DNA from: Halictus rubicundus
Taxonomy: Eukaryota > Arthropoda > Insecta > Hymenoptera > Halictidae
Direction: 5' to 3'
Assembly: GCF_050948215.1 (NCBI RefSeq)
Contig: NC_135151.1
Location: forward strand, 22,690,720-22,754,719
DNA length: 64,000 nt
Position 1 is the first letter of the stretch. Each line of letters opens with the position of its first letter. The position numbers were made by a program, and so were the translations under genes. Under the pieces are notes generated by a model, which ran no database searches, had not been told where the DNA came from, and saw only the letters and a list, made by a program, of their open reading frames with translations. This document shows positions 53,111-63,938 of the stretch, piece by piece.

Positions 53111-54075
53111 CCTGCCTGATTACAGACGGGAACGTTCCCCTTGCGATCTTCGCCTGCTGCACGATTACAATTCAATGGAGATTTATGACTTCACTCTATT
53201 AATTCTATAATCGTTTACTCAGTCAATTGTATAATGGCACGCGTTCTTATTTTACAAACACTTTCCTGGCGTTGAACGTTACTTGCTCGAACAACCAACA
53301 TAAACTTCAGGCGATAATATAAGTGCTACAAGTTAACGTGACGATTGAACGTTTGTCTGATCACAGATCGGGACATTCTACCAACGACGTGTACATTCAA
53401 TGACTTATGACAGACAGTCTTATTTTGTAAGCTTTTCGGATGATAAAAAACATTTGTTTAAATGAGTATCGTGCAGAATGATCGTCCATCTAGTCTGTAT
53501 GGTTTCCGTATATTTTTAATATCTTAAAATATACATATTTCCTTTCCGGCCAACTTTCGAACATATTGTTCGTGTACTCTTTTGTCTGATCAAAGACTGG
53601 CACATTCCCCTAACGATTTCCAAGAATATTTATTAAAGTATTATATGAATTTCTAAAGTTTTTAGCTGTCCATCTACGTTGTATAATGATTTTCAGCATA
53701 ACAATTTATTTAACCCATTTGCATCATTATCGTATATATATACGCTCAACTTTGTTGGTCACTATCATTATTCGTTAACTAACAAATAGAAATGAAGAGT
53801 GTTGTTGGAGATAAAAGTAGCAATTCTGATATTTTCTTATAATGCTGAAATATGAAGTTTTTTTACTTATAGTCATTTTTGTACTTAAAAAACAACATAC
53901 ATGTACATTTTTGTACTTTTGATGCAAATGGGTTAATTGAACCAATTGAATTTGTTGGGATAATATAGAGTAATTACATATTTGATTGAAGGTAGCTTCT
54001 TTGTATTTAATAAAACAAGTTTAGCCGGCGACAAAATTCCTCGTCTGACTAAACGCAGGACCACTCCCCTGCGAG
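53111..54075 (+). repeat. Decayed tandem array, about 235-bp unit, four units, split by a TTAA element
   Basis: A core of about 35 bases recurs at 53113 (TGCCTGATTACAGACGGGAA), 53354 (TGTCTGATCACAGATCGGGA), 53583 (TGTCTGATCAAAGACTGGCA) and 54042 (CGTCTGACTAAACGCAGGAC). Each is followed by a CCCC/CTACC block and GCGA or ACGA. The intervals are 241, 229 and 459; removing the 223 bases of the inserted TTAA element at 53710-53936 turns 459 into 236. After units 1 and 2, ATTCAATGGAGATTTATGAC matches ATTCAATGACTTATGAC. A fifth, isolated core is at 60833. No frame is conserved, so it does not look coding. Confidence 0.5.
53710..53936 (+). mobile_element. TTAA miniature element, family 8, copy a
   Basis: TTAA-CCCATTTGCATCATTATCG on the left, TGATGCAAATGGG-TTAA on the right, with intact TTAA at both ends. 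It matches the interrupted copy at 30524-30930. Non-coding. Confidence 0.88.
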
Positions 54076-54679
54076 CGGTCCTCGCCACAGAAACGTCTTA
54101 ATTTTTCGAAATTAATTATCCCGACGAATTTCTCGCATCGACAATCGAGTGCACGATCTCCGCCCACGTTCGAGAAGGACTCAGGCCGACGAAAAAGGAT
54201 CGATTCGCAGACGGATCGATCGTCGATAAGCCGCGTTCCGGTCGCGCTTAAACTCCGGCCGCATTACTGCACGTACTTTGCGTAATTGTGTCGGTCAGTC
54301 GTTATTGCTTTCCGATATTTCGCCGTGCGACCCGCGCGAGTGCTTAGAGCCCGCTCTCTCGCATTCACTCACGCGCCTGGCGAGCATGCGAGCGCGGATG
54401 GGACGCGGGCCAGCAACCGCACCGGGCTTCGTACAATTTGGACGCGCCGGGGTGCTTATACATTGCGGAGATTATTTGCTATTAACCGGCGGGCGTGAAC
54501 CGTGAATCGGAATGCTTTTGATCGATTCACTCTATCGACGATTAACGTCTGATCCCCTAAATGCCGCGCGGCCCTCCGCGTGCCTCCCTCGTCCAACCCT
54601 CTCTGTCTTTCGCTGCTTTTGTCTGGGTCATCATACTGTGGAGGTACCGAAAATTATATGTCTACAGGAATCTCACGAA
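54076..54679. other. No gene recognised
   Basis: GC-rich with short chance frames only. Confidence 0.45.
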
Positions 54680-54740
54680 CAGACTGCGGATTTTGTGCAT
54701 TTGCGATCAAAATCAGTAGATGAAACGCAAAATGCAAGCA
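54680..54740 (+). mobile_element. TA miniature element, family 6, left end only
   Basis: CAGACTGCGGATTTTGTGCA and TTTGCGATCAAAATCAGTAG match the family 6 left end. The family 1 element starts four bases later. Sequence after it (54969-55075, with TTATTTTCAACCTGTTTGAA) may be the decayed remainder, but no right terminus is seen. Confidence 0.55.
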
Positions 54741-54743
54741 CGA

Positions 54744-54968
54744 TTAACACTAGATTTACGGGACCCGTCAAAATGACGGATTCTAATATTTTTAATTTAC
54801 GAATATTGAGATTGTAAAGACGCGTCCATGAGGAATTATTTAACAAATTCATTTCTTTGGATATATATTATTAAAAAGATGGCCACAAATTTTGATAGAT
54901 ACAATCATGTTATTTTTGTAAAGTAATGTAAAATAATCATTTTTAGTGCTCCGTAAACCTAGCGTTAA
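54744..54968 (+). mobile_element. TTAA miniature element, family 1, copy e (nested)
   Basis: TTAA-CACTAGATTTACGGGACCC on the left, GTGCTCCGTAAACCTAGCG-TTAA on the right. It is very close to copy c. It lies within or beside the family 6 fragment. Confidence 0.88.
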
Positions 54969-55832
54969 AAGAATTTTAATGTATCGATACATTATTTTCA
55001 ACCTGTTTGAAATGAAACCTGTGTAATCGAACCGGAGACATAGTGCTCAAGAAGAAAACTTTATAGTAAGTTCAGTTGCATGATGGGGAATATCTTCTTT
55101 GTCAGAACGCCTAATTTCTTCCTGCGAGGATCAACCACCGTTTCCTCGAGTTCACCTGCCGGTAGAGCCGCGCAGGTGCGCCACCGTTCCCTCTGGTGCA
55201 CAGGGGGTGCCGTAAAAAATGTGCCGAGGGGGCTGCAGGAGGGGGCGACGGGGTGCCACCGACTCGAACCGCCAAATGTTTCCGACGAGCATCCATTATT
55301 CATGCGCGGCGACGTATTTGCCGTGCGGAAAACAAATTCGTTCGTTTACGAGGAACGGAAAAACTAGCGTGCTTAACGAGCACCGTTTTGTGCCGTTTCC
55401 CTTTCAATATTCAGAACGACGCGCGGTCAGGAGCGCGCGAAGTCCGACCACGCCTTCCCCGTATCGTTTCCACTCGCCGCGCCCGGCCGCGATACGCTCG
55501 GAATAATTGAAATCCATAACCGGATGCGCCCGGGCGTTTCTAATAATGTGAAAAAGTTCGAACGACGCTTCCGAGATGCGTCGCCGCCCCGTCTTGCGAC
55601 ACGGCAAGACGGAATTTCCGGGACGTAATTCCGTTGAAACGCTGGGACACGGTTATGTTGCTCGCCGTGGTCTGTTTTTCCGAGGAGGTTCCGAGGAACG
55701 TGAACCGTCACAATGAGCGCGAGAATTATTATTCCAGTTTCAACGCACTGTACATACACTGTTTCAGTGCACTGTCGAGAGGGTTTAGAATTACGCTTTT
55801 AGATCATTTTATAATTTTATTGTTGCCTCGTC
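54969..55832. other. No gene recognised
   Basis: Overlapping frames on both strands at 55060-55510 in GC-rich sequence; none is recognised. Confidence 0.4.
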
Positions 55833-56306
55833 TTGTGTTGTTCCCAGTCAAGTGAGGGCAACAAGTGTTTCGTTCCCAATAACAACAAGTGTTTCGGGGA
55901 GAACGTTTCAATGATGCGAGTAGGGGATGTAAGTTGCGTGAAAGAGTATGTTGAGATGTCGCGTGTTCGACAGAAGGCTATTCGTGTTGCTTTTCTTGCT
56001 GTGTTTGTGGAAATGCCCCGAGTAGGCGTGGCTTCGTTGAACGCTGCGTCTAGAGTGCCCCGAGGGGGCGTGGCTTTGCTGAACGCTGCGTGTAGAGTGC
56101 CCCGAGGGGGCGTGGCCTCGCTGCTCTTGATGTTGGTGGACCTGGAACAGTGCTCTACGGGGCAGTCGGTGCTCAGGTCTATCCTGCAAGGATTTATCAT
56201 CGGTTTTTATTTATCAGTTTTCATGTCAGTGTCATGGTACAGTCTACTTTTATTTTGTATACATACGTTAGATAGAAACAATTCATTTTTAAATGTGGAC
56301 AGGTAG
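55833..56306 (+). CDS. Hypothetical protein with in-frame 14-residue repeats, 157 codons, tentative
   Basis: The frame opens at MCCSQSSEGNKCFVPNNNKC. Residues about 60-100 hold three copies of a 14-residue unit (MPRVGVASLNAASR, VPRGGVALLNAACR, then VPRGGVASLLLM), matching a 42-bp DNA repeat. A hydrophobic stretch near the C-terminus (LQGFIIGFYLSVFMSVSWYS then LLLFCIHTL) could be a membrane segment. No signal peptide is obvious. Two other frames on the minus strand are also open across the repeat, since a 42-bp unit without stops stays open in any frame, so the repeat itself is weak evidence of coding. I recognise no family. It may be an orphan gene, or chance. Confidence 0.25.
   Translation: MCCSQSSEGNKCFVPNNNKCFGENVSMMRVGDVSCVKEYVEMSRVRQKAIRVAFLAVFVEMPRVGVASLNAASRVPRGGVALLNAACRVPRGGVASLLLMLVDLEQCSTGQSVLRSILQGFIIGFYLSVFMSVSWYSLLLFCIHTLDRNNSFLNVDR
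56010..56135. repeat. 42-bp tandem repeat, three copies
   Basis: TGCCCCGAG(T/G)(A/G)GGCGTGGC recurs at 56014, 56056 and 56098, exactly 42 bases apart. GAACGCTGCGT(C/G)TAGAG joins the units; the third unit diverges after GTGGCCTCGCTG. Confidence 0.93.
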
Positions 56307-56476
56307 TGAAGTGTCCTATTTCCGGCAGACGTGCCAATAAAACATTGGAATGACGGTTAATCGGTTTTAGTGATTGAAAATGTAGTGTCACAAAATCAGT
56401 GTCTACAAATGGATAGACAATCAATAAATGAATGCGCGAGCAAAAAACAGAAGACTGTCGAAAGCATTTTCTATGC

Positions 56477-56714
56477 TTAACCATTTGCATTATTTTCATT
56501 CTAAAACTAGATTTTTCTTCCGTCTTGGAATACTTTCATCTCATTCATACGAAACTGATCCGATTACTACATATAATATTCAAATGAATTAGTAATCTAT
56601 TCAATACAAATTTTGTAATGTACCAAATATTTTGTAATATTTTATGTAACTTTGAAATAATGGCACAGCAATTTCTAGTGGTGCTTCAGATTCACCACTC
56701 GAGTGCAAAAGGTG
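56477..56714 (+). mobile_element. TTAA miniature element, family 4, copy c (right end decayed)
   Basis: TTAA-CCATTTGCATTATTTTCAT on the left, TCACCACTCGAGTGCAAAAG on the right, where other copies have GAGTGCTAAGGGTTAA. The interior matches 28667-28915 closely (ATTTTTCTTCCGTCTTGGAA, TACAAATTTTGTAATGTA). Confidence 0.8.
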
Positions 56715-56755
56715 TATATATGCAATACGCAATATACATCATATATTAATATACT

Positions 56756-56900
56756 GGGTGTTAAAAAAAAGCATTAGCAAACAAAAATGTCTATATCTCA
56801 GAAACGGTTGACCTGTCGACGTATGTTTACTAAAGCTGTTTTACTCAGTACAGTGTACCCTACATACCATATAAATATTGAATGCTTTTTTTTAACACCC
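56756..56900. mobile_element. 145-bp element with a perfect 20-bp terminal inverted repeat
   Basis: GGGTGTTAAAAAAAAGCATT at 56756-56775 is the exact reverse complement of 56881-56900. The interior includes ATATCTCAGAAACGGTTGAC. I see no target duplication and do not know the superfamily. Perfect arms suggest a recent insertion. Confidence 0.8.
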
Positions 56901-58435
56901 TTATGCAATATACATGAAAGGCTAAGGCTTCTGTGCCAAGTGACAACGTAAAAATTCAAAATAATTTTCATTTCATCCCCACATTTTTATCAGACCCCTT
57001 CCGTGATGAATTCCTCGACGGGAGGGTGTTGTTTCGAAGCGTGCACTGTCTGAAACTTTTCGGAAGGGTGCTCGGGCACGGAGTCAATGACAATACCGTA
57101 ATGTCAGCCAACAGCCAAGACGTTGCCTAACCGCTCGCTGGCCGGTCTATGTTTTCGCGGAGCGTATGGGGCGGCTGGACCTCGGAAGGTTGAGCCACGG
57201 TACGTGGTAAAATTAAAGGGGAGGGAGAAACGGTCGGTGGAGCGGGCAAGAAAATACGGGGTTGATTTCTTGCGAGCGAAGGGCAAAGACCGCGTTCCTC
57301 GCCGGCCCGGAAGTCTAAACTGTTATGAAACAGTCGGGGAGAAAGCTTTTTTATCTCCGGCCGTCCTCCATGCATTTCTTTTCGGTGGGTAATCGGTCTT
57401 CTTTCTTCCCGGCGCACCCCCACCACCACCACAACCCCTAATACCTTTTAACTCGGTTCGTTCCGCGTGCAGGATCGCCTCGAGTTTTCTCTTCAGGGCA
57501 AACAGAACGGAAATATTCTTTCTACCCCTTCAACGACCGCCGAACACGTCGATTTACCTGGGACGACATGTCGTTCGTTTTCGCGTGACCGAAAGCACAA
57601 AATGGTGGATCGGCGCGCAAAAAATCTTAGCGTCCCACGGGGGAGGGGGCCCGGGGCCGAGGGGAACAAATTAGATTCGCGACTCGGAAAACGCGGAACG
57701 TCGCGAGGGACACGCAACAGCTGCGGAACGCGTTGCGCGAAAATATTTTTCCCAGTGTCTGTGTAAATGATTTCGCAGAGAAGTCGCGGAACTCCGCGCG
57801 AGATTTCCCAGCAAGACGTTCGCCCGGTTGAAACGCGCGCGGCCATCGCTCTCTTTCCCGTTCGCGTCGCTACCTGTCGTATTTCACGCTCTGTCCCGGG
57901 ATTGTTATTACGCGACCAGGTAGCCGTGTTATAAACGACGGAAAATGACATTCTACGGTGCAAGTTCAATATTAAACGTCACGTTTACCCGTTACAGAGG
58001 TGTTATTGGAAAGCTTTATTGTTCTTTGTTTTCGCGGGAACGCGACAAAGGTCCGACCCTTGTTGGGCCCGACAGTTACGCCTACGCTGAATAACAGCGA
58101 AACTGCTGCTCGCGGAGAAATACCTTTCCCCGCGGGCGTTGTCCGCGCGAACCACAGATTTGATTAGATTAATTGAAAGAGGCTGGAACAAAACATCGAG
58201 AGCTCCTTTACGTGGCCGAGGCGAAATAAAAATCTCGTTAAACTGCGCCGCGGCACTTTTTACTATACCCCCTGGGGGTTTGTTTTCTCTTTTTGTTCAA
58301 CTATCGACACTGCTCGGATTGCGCAAAAGCGACGGTCTAATTATTACAGCTGTATATTTCGTTCGTTTTTTTATGGAACACGAATCTGACTCGATGAACC
58401 GTTCGTTTGAATACCTCGTGCCGGCCGATGATAGT
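56901..58435. other. No gene recognised
   Basis: GC-rich with overlapping frames on both strands (up to 158 codons at 57493-57969 minus). The plus-strand frame at 58139-58447 (102 codons) has a hydrophobic middle (GGLFSLFVQLSTLLGL) but no recognised family. Confidence 0.4.
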
Positions 58436-58660
58436 GATTTAAAATAAAATTACACGCGGCGGCGGCGGCTGCAGCTGCAATTGTTTTAACGTGCTCTTTA
58501 AATAGCCCCGCACACGGACCGACCGTTCAATTACTTGTTTGAATATCAAAGAATTATCTCATTTCGCGTACATCAAAGGCGGCAATTTAAAATCAAGTTA
58601 CGCGCAGCGGCTGCGTTAGATTGTTTCAACGTGTAACCTCGTGACGAAGATTAATTTCCT
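58436..58660. repeat. Degenerate direct duplication, offset about 151 bp
   Basis: ATTTAAAATAAAATTACACG, GGCTGCAGCTGCAATTGTTT and AACGTGCTC (58437-58497) are echoed by ATTTAAAATCAAGTTACGCG, CGGCTGCGTTAGATTGTTT and AACGTGTAAC (58588-58638). Confidence 0.5.
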
Positions 58661-58800
58661 TGAAATCAAAATAAAATTCCAATTCATTTCTTCTTCCAAC
58701 AAAATTACGAACGACAGGGAAATTCTAATCACCGCGACCGTAAAATAAATCGCAGGCGAATTCGATCCAATCTATTCGCTGATGACAGTAATTGAAAACA

Positions 58801-59333
58801 TTAGGTTGTTCGGAAAGTAATTTCGTTTATTCTTTTTCTTTTTTTGTGAAAATGGAAGACGATTTTCTGGCAGCGTATAAATATTTTATTTAATTATATA
58901 TTCTCCATTTTGGTGCAAGACCAAAGTACCCAATCACCAAATTTTGTCTTCATCAGCTTCAACTGGCCTTCCAGAACGTGGTGCATCAAAATTACAGGAA
59001 CGAAATTTTGCAAACCAGCTTTGGCACTGGCGTTCTATCAATAAATCTTCCGATAAGAATAATTTTTTTTCTTGCTTGTACAGCAGTTTCACCTTCTCGA
59101 TAGTAAAAAATTAAAATATGCCGAAAATGCTGCTTTCGACTTTCCATATTCGATAGGGTACCAAACAAAAACTATTGCGCAGAATCAAACAAACTTTTTC
59201 ACAAACCAAGCCTTGCTATATCAGCTGTTAAACTATATAATGACAATGCGGCTTAAGCGCGAAGTTGGCTGCGAAAAAAATACAATTATCTCCTCTGTTG
59301 AGAAGAAACGAAATTTCTTTCCGAACAATCCAA
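58801..59333 (-). mobile_element. mariner internal-deletion derivative (533 bp)
   Basis: Ends TTAGGTTGTTCGGAAAG and, read inward from 59333, TTGGATTGTTCGGAAAG are mariner-type inverted repeats. Read on the minus strand, the non-coding leader runs to about 59080. It is followed by LLIERQCQSWFAKFRSCNFD and APRSGRPVEADEDKI, the helix-turn-helix part of a mariner transposase (W..KFR.G.F....PRSGRP). Shortly after a stop comes QNGEYIIK, which matches the transposase C-terminus (NNGEYI). The catalytic domain between them is deleted. The plus-strand frame at 59072-59344 is chance. Confidence 0.85.
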
Positions 59334-61152
59334 TAAGACGATAAAATTGTGTTAACTTTGACACGGTGCACGTAAACGGCGTCGACCGTTCCGCGTGACA
59401 AAGCGCGAACGTTGATGGACGGGATTTTTGAAATTGTAATTACGCCCCGAAAGACAAATCGCGTTTATAGGATGCGGTTATGCTCCGAAGAATTAATTCC
59501 TCTGTGTTGGTTGCGCGAGAGGGCAGACACGGCGCGGCGGATATCGGAAGACCGCAAAAGCACTTAGAGCACAAGTGTTTCTAATTTTTCGACGCGCTGC
59601 ACCGGAGATTGCGGCACGAGTGCAGCGAATGCACGCACGTAACCACGCGAGCCGCTCGGAACCCGATAATAGAGACCCTCGCGGCGAGTTGCGGCTACGT
59701 GTGTGCCTCGTTAATTCAGTACTTGATGTTTGTAGCGAGAGCGACACCGGTTTCATTCATTCGTCGGACTCCAGAGGCGTTTCGCCAGCTCGGAGGTATA
59801 AAAAAAAAAATCGCCGCGGATAATCCGGCGTCGAGCGTTTATACCACGCAGGCTGGATCATCGGCGAACAGGCAGAATGTGGGTCAGTTTTGAAAAGCTC
59901 TTCTGCCAACGGCTCTCCCCCCCTCTCTCTCTCTCTCTCTTTTCCTCTGTGTCCATGTGTCTCTCTTTCTCTCTTCTTTCTCCCGGTTTTCCCCCGTTTC
60001 CGCGCGCGGAAATTCGCACGGTCGAAGTTGCACGTTCAGCCGAGCGTTTTTCCAGGCAAGAAAAACAGACCCGTTTTCGTCGATGAAATCCCTTAACCAC
60101 GGTATTCGCTATACCTTTATTTACTTTTATTTATTCCGTCCCCGGATCCGTGAAATCTACACAGGACAGTTGAAAACGGTTTCTTATAACGGTCCAATTT
60201 GACGCGTCTCTAAACGCGTAAACTTGCTCGCTAGATCGCAGAGATTTGAATTTTTTAGTAGACCGTGTCCTCTATGCGTGTGCCTTCCCAAGATCGAGCA
60301 TCGTTTATTTCCGTTAATCCCGCGCTAGATTTCATTGAAATTCACTGAATATCCCAGATTACTCGCGAGGTTGTCACTGAGCTATTAATCCCCTCGCCAG
60401 CGTTTTCGGAGCCGGCCGTCATTCAAACCTAAATACGTTTCACTCATAACTGGAGAGTACATTTCCTTTCCAAGAAATGACTATCGCTATCCGATTCGAA
60501 ATCTGCCGAGGGAAGGGATTTGTTGTTCGTGTGGCTGTTTAACGTCGCGTTAATGGAGTCGTGAGGCTACTAGTGTTCCAATGAAATGACATAATTAATA
60601 GGAAAATTACTGTGCGCTACATTCTTATTTCAATTTTTACTCAGATGGTACAAAGATTGAGAGAGGTTTGGGAATTTTCTTTCAGAAAATAAATGGAAAT
60701 TCAGTCGATTCTAGGTTGCTACATAATTCCATTCAAATCAATACACAAATTAAAAAGCAATTTTATCACAATTTTTTACCACTTTCGTTGTTGTTACAAA
60801 TTTCTTTTACGTAAATTCGTTCGTGGAGTTCTTGTCTGACCATGACTGGATCATTCCCCTAGCGACTTTTATTAACGTTACAGGAGAACAACAGACGCTT
60901 TATTATTGTGACTACTTTAATGCTTGCATGTTTCTGACCTAATCTACGTTGTATACTCCATTTACTATTGCTGTCTATTATAATGAAAATTCTTATTTGA
61001 AAAAGTCAATTCGATAAATTTCAAAGAAACAGTGCGATCAGTTAAAAAATCATTGAGTTTCACGTTTCCATTTCGCTTTAATTTCCCTAAACGGACCACG
61101 CAGACTCCGTCAAAAAATACTAATATTATGTCCGTTATAAAATTCACATTCC
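59334..61152. other. No gene recognised
   Basis: A CT-rich run lies at 59919-59942. At 60831-60870, TTGTCTGACCATGACTGGAT and CATTCCCCTAGCGA repeat the core of the 53.1-54.1 kb array. Otherwise nothing is recognised. Confidence 0.45.
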
Positions 61153-61388
61153 TACCAACACTACCGCTCAAAAGTGTCCTTAAACTTGCAAAATATGTAT
61201 GAGCATTGCATAAAAGTTATTTCAGTGCCTAAAACAGTGACTAAAATCGATTCTTGTTAGTTTCCTATGAAATATCTAACGTTTTAAATCAAAAACCACG
61301 TATGTGGAACTTACCAATACTACACTAAAATTAAATTCATCGACGTATCCACCGCGGAGTGCCCGGATACTTTCGAGCGGTAATGTAC
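61153..61388. mobile_element. Tc1-like miniature element
   Basis: ACACTACCGCTCAAAAGTGT at 61159 is the inverted counterpart of the right end (read inward TACATTACCGCTCGAAAGTA). The 'CCGCTCAAAAGTAT' string is typical of Tc1-like transposon ends. TA lies outside the right arm. The interior is AT-rich and non-coding. Confidence 0.65.
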
Positions 61389-61827
61389 ATGGAGGCAAAT
61401 AACTGCTCACGATAAAAGAGTGAATCAAACATTCACGGGCATCGATTAAACCTTTTCTCCCGAAAGCTAGCATCGCAGAGCGCACGATCGATACGCATTA
61501 GATAATCCAGCAATCATCCTTAACCCGTCGTAGGATCGACTGATCCATCGCCTTACCCGCAGACCGCAGATAACGCGGAAACGCATCGGCATCGTTAACG
61601 CGTCGTGCATCACCTTCCCCGGCCAATTATCGCGACGCAGCGGTTAGCTTCACATCATCGAAGGTCGAGAGATATCGCGTGCAGTTTATGGGAAGCATTT
61701 GCATGGCGTCCCGCGCGGGAACAAGCGCGTAAATCTTGCTCGAGCATAATCGACGCGGCCGAGCCTAACGAAAGAAGCTCATAACAGAGAGACTCGCGAG
61801 AAGATCGAACGATCAACGAGATAAAAA

Positions 61828-61828
<1 letters not shown>

Positions 61829-61880
<52 letters not shown>
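61829..61880. repeat. (GA)n microsatellite
   Basis: About 20 uninterrupted GA units after a short GAGACAGA lead. Confidence 0.95.
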
Positions 61881-61885
<5 letters not shown>

Positions 61886-62429
61886 AGGGGAAAGAGATAG
61901 GAGGAGGATCGAGGGTAAAATAGAGAGATGCTAATGATTTATCTGAAACTGATTTCCCACCTAAGCGCACGGGAGTAATTAACGATCGACAGCGGTGGCT
62001 AAGATTTATCCTCGGCATTCGCAGGAAATTTCGTGGTCGTACACGAAGCAACGAGCATTCCGAGGTCGTTCGCTTGTTCGCCCGGAAAGGTCGAGGCGAG
62101 AGAACCCGTAACCACCACCCCTCCCGCCCCCGGGGCGGGGGTCCGGAGGAAAGCGAATTCGATAACGGTATCGATACGTAAATACTCGATAAGAACCGCG
62201 ACGGGTAAGGCATCTTGTAATTGCGGATCCGTGTCCCTACCACGGGTAATGTTCCCTGGACCCGTCCGCTGGATTATTGGTCTCGCGCGAGCCCAGTCCC
62301 GATCTAGAGGGTGATCCAATTACTTTCCGAACAAGCTTCAGTCGAAATATCCGGTTTATTTCAGCGTCTTTGAGAAACGCGAGCAACGATAGATCGTATA
62401 ACGTTGCTCCCGACGAAACTTCGCGGCAC

Positions 62430-62430
62430 G

Positions 62431-62463
<33 letters not shown>
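62430..62463. repeat. (GA)n microsatellite
   Basis: About 15 GA units. Confidence 0.92.
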
Positions 62464-62466
<3 letters not shown>

Positions 62467-63892
62467 CGCTGCGACATTTTCCTTGAAACTTTAATTCGCT
62501 GATTTACCTGATACCGGTGACGACCACGCCTCCTCCAGACCAGACGAACACCCTGAAATTGTACCAGCCCCGTTCCCGAGTTTATTGTGCCCCTGGAAGT
62601 CGCGCGTCTGCATTCGGGGATTCGTTTGCACTTTCGTTAGGGAGGAAACTTTTTTCGGGAGGGCTCTCGACAAAGAATCCCAAGCGGCGCGGGTATTAGG
62701 GGAACGACGACTTCGGCTTCGAAGACCCCGCGGAAGTTCCCTCTCTCTCTTCGGGGGGGAGCAGCTTAAAGATTGCTTCCCTGCGTATTATTGTTTTCCT
62801 CCGTTGCGTCGTGCGCGAACCTAAGGGAGGAACCCGGCTCGCAAGGCGATCTCTGCAATTTTTTTCTTAAGAATCAACGAAGCGGCTCTTTTCGAAACTT
62901 TTAGGATAATTTACCCTGTACTTTCAAAGAGTGTGCACCAATTTTATTATTAAAAAATATCTGGTAGAAATATGTATATATAAACATTTCTCGATAGGTA
63001 TTTAATTTTTATATCCTTACATTGTCTTAAAAAGTCCTTTTTCAAGAGTTTAAACTAATCGTGAATAATTTGAGCTAGGAAAGAATACAAAATTGAGAAA
63101 GGAGTGGGCTCTGAATATAATTTACGATTATATTTCTACGTGTTTTAGGTTCAACGAAATGTTTAATTTTCTCCTTTTTATAAACGTCTTGTACGTACAA
63201 GAACAATTCAATTGATCGAGTAGTTTTTCCTCTGTGGTGTCAGCCAATTTCAAATAAATCTTTTTAAGAAGAACCTCGTGTTTCAAGTTATCAATTTCCT
63301 CGACGAGCTAATTGTTTCACGATCGATAGCTACGCAATTACTTCGAATTTCTGTCTGAAATTTTGGGATCATAATGTTTCTGTGTGCCGGTGTTGATTGA
63401 GCGAAAGAAGAATGATTTTGAACGCGCAAAGCGTGTGTCCCGAAGGAAGGAAGAAACACCGGTGAATTTTCGGGCACCCAGTACGTGGCCCCGGGAGAAA
63501 TAAAGATAGCGCGTGGGTCGCTTTTAGGTGCATTCGAACGTTGCACTCGGCCGTTCGCGCGTTATCTTAACGGATGCTCGTATTCGAGTGTGAATATCTG
63601 TCCCCGGCCGTGAGATTTAAACTTGTTCTCAAGCCTTTCCCTATCGGGGAACATTCGTTGCGTTTCTTTCGCGACTGCGATAAATAATACCCCTGCGAAG
63701 ACAGTCTTCTTAAGGCGGTGCTCGTTCAGACTTCTTCCCTTCTCCTCCCGGAGATACCGTCGACGAAATCACGTGTTACCGTCCGTACACTTTTCTCCCC
63801 CAGGGGCCCCGAGTACCTCGAAATCCGTATATACGCGAGATAAGCGTCGAGTAAAAAGTCTGAGCGCCGCGGCTCGCCTTTTTCCTTTTCAC

Positions 63893-63938
63893 TCTCTCTC
63901 CCTCTCTCCCCCTCTCTCTCTCTCTCTCTCTCTCTCTC
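63893..63938. repeat. (CT)n microsatellite, interrupted
   Basis: CT units with C-rich interruptions, ending in about 15 clean units. Confidence 0.92.

Noticed and set aside
55248..55275. GGTTCGAGTCG on the minus strand resembling a tRNA B box
   Set aside because: The bases around it cannot form a T-stem and no anticodon arm is visible.
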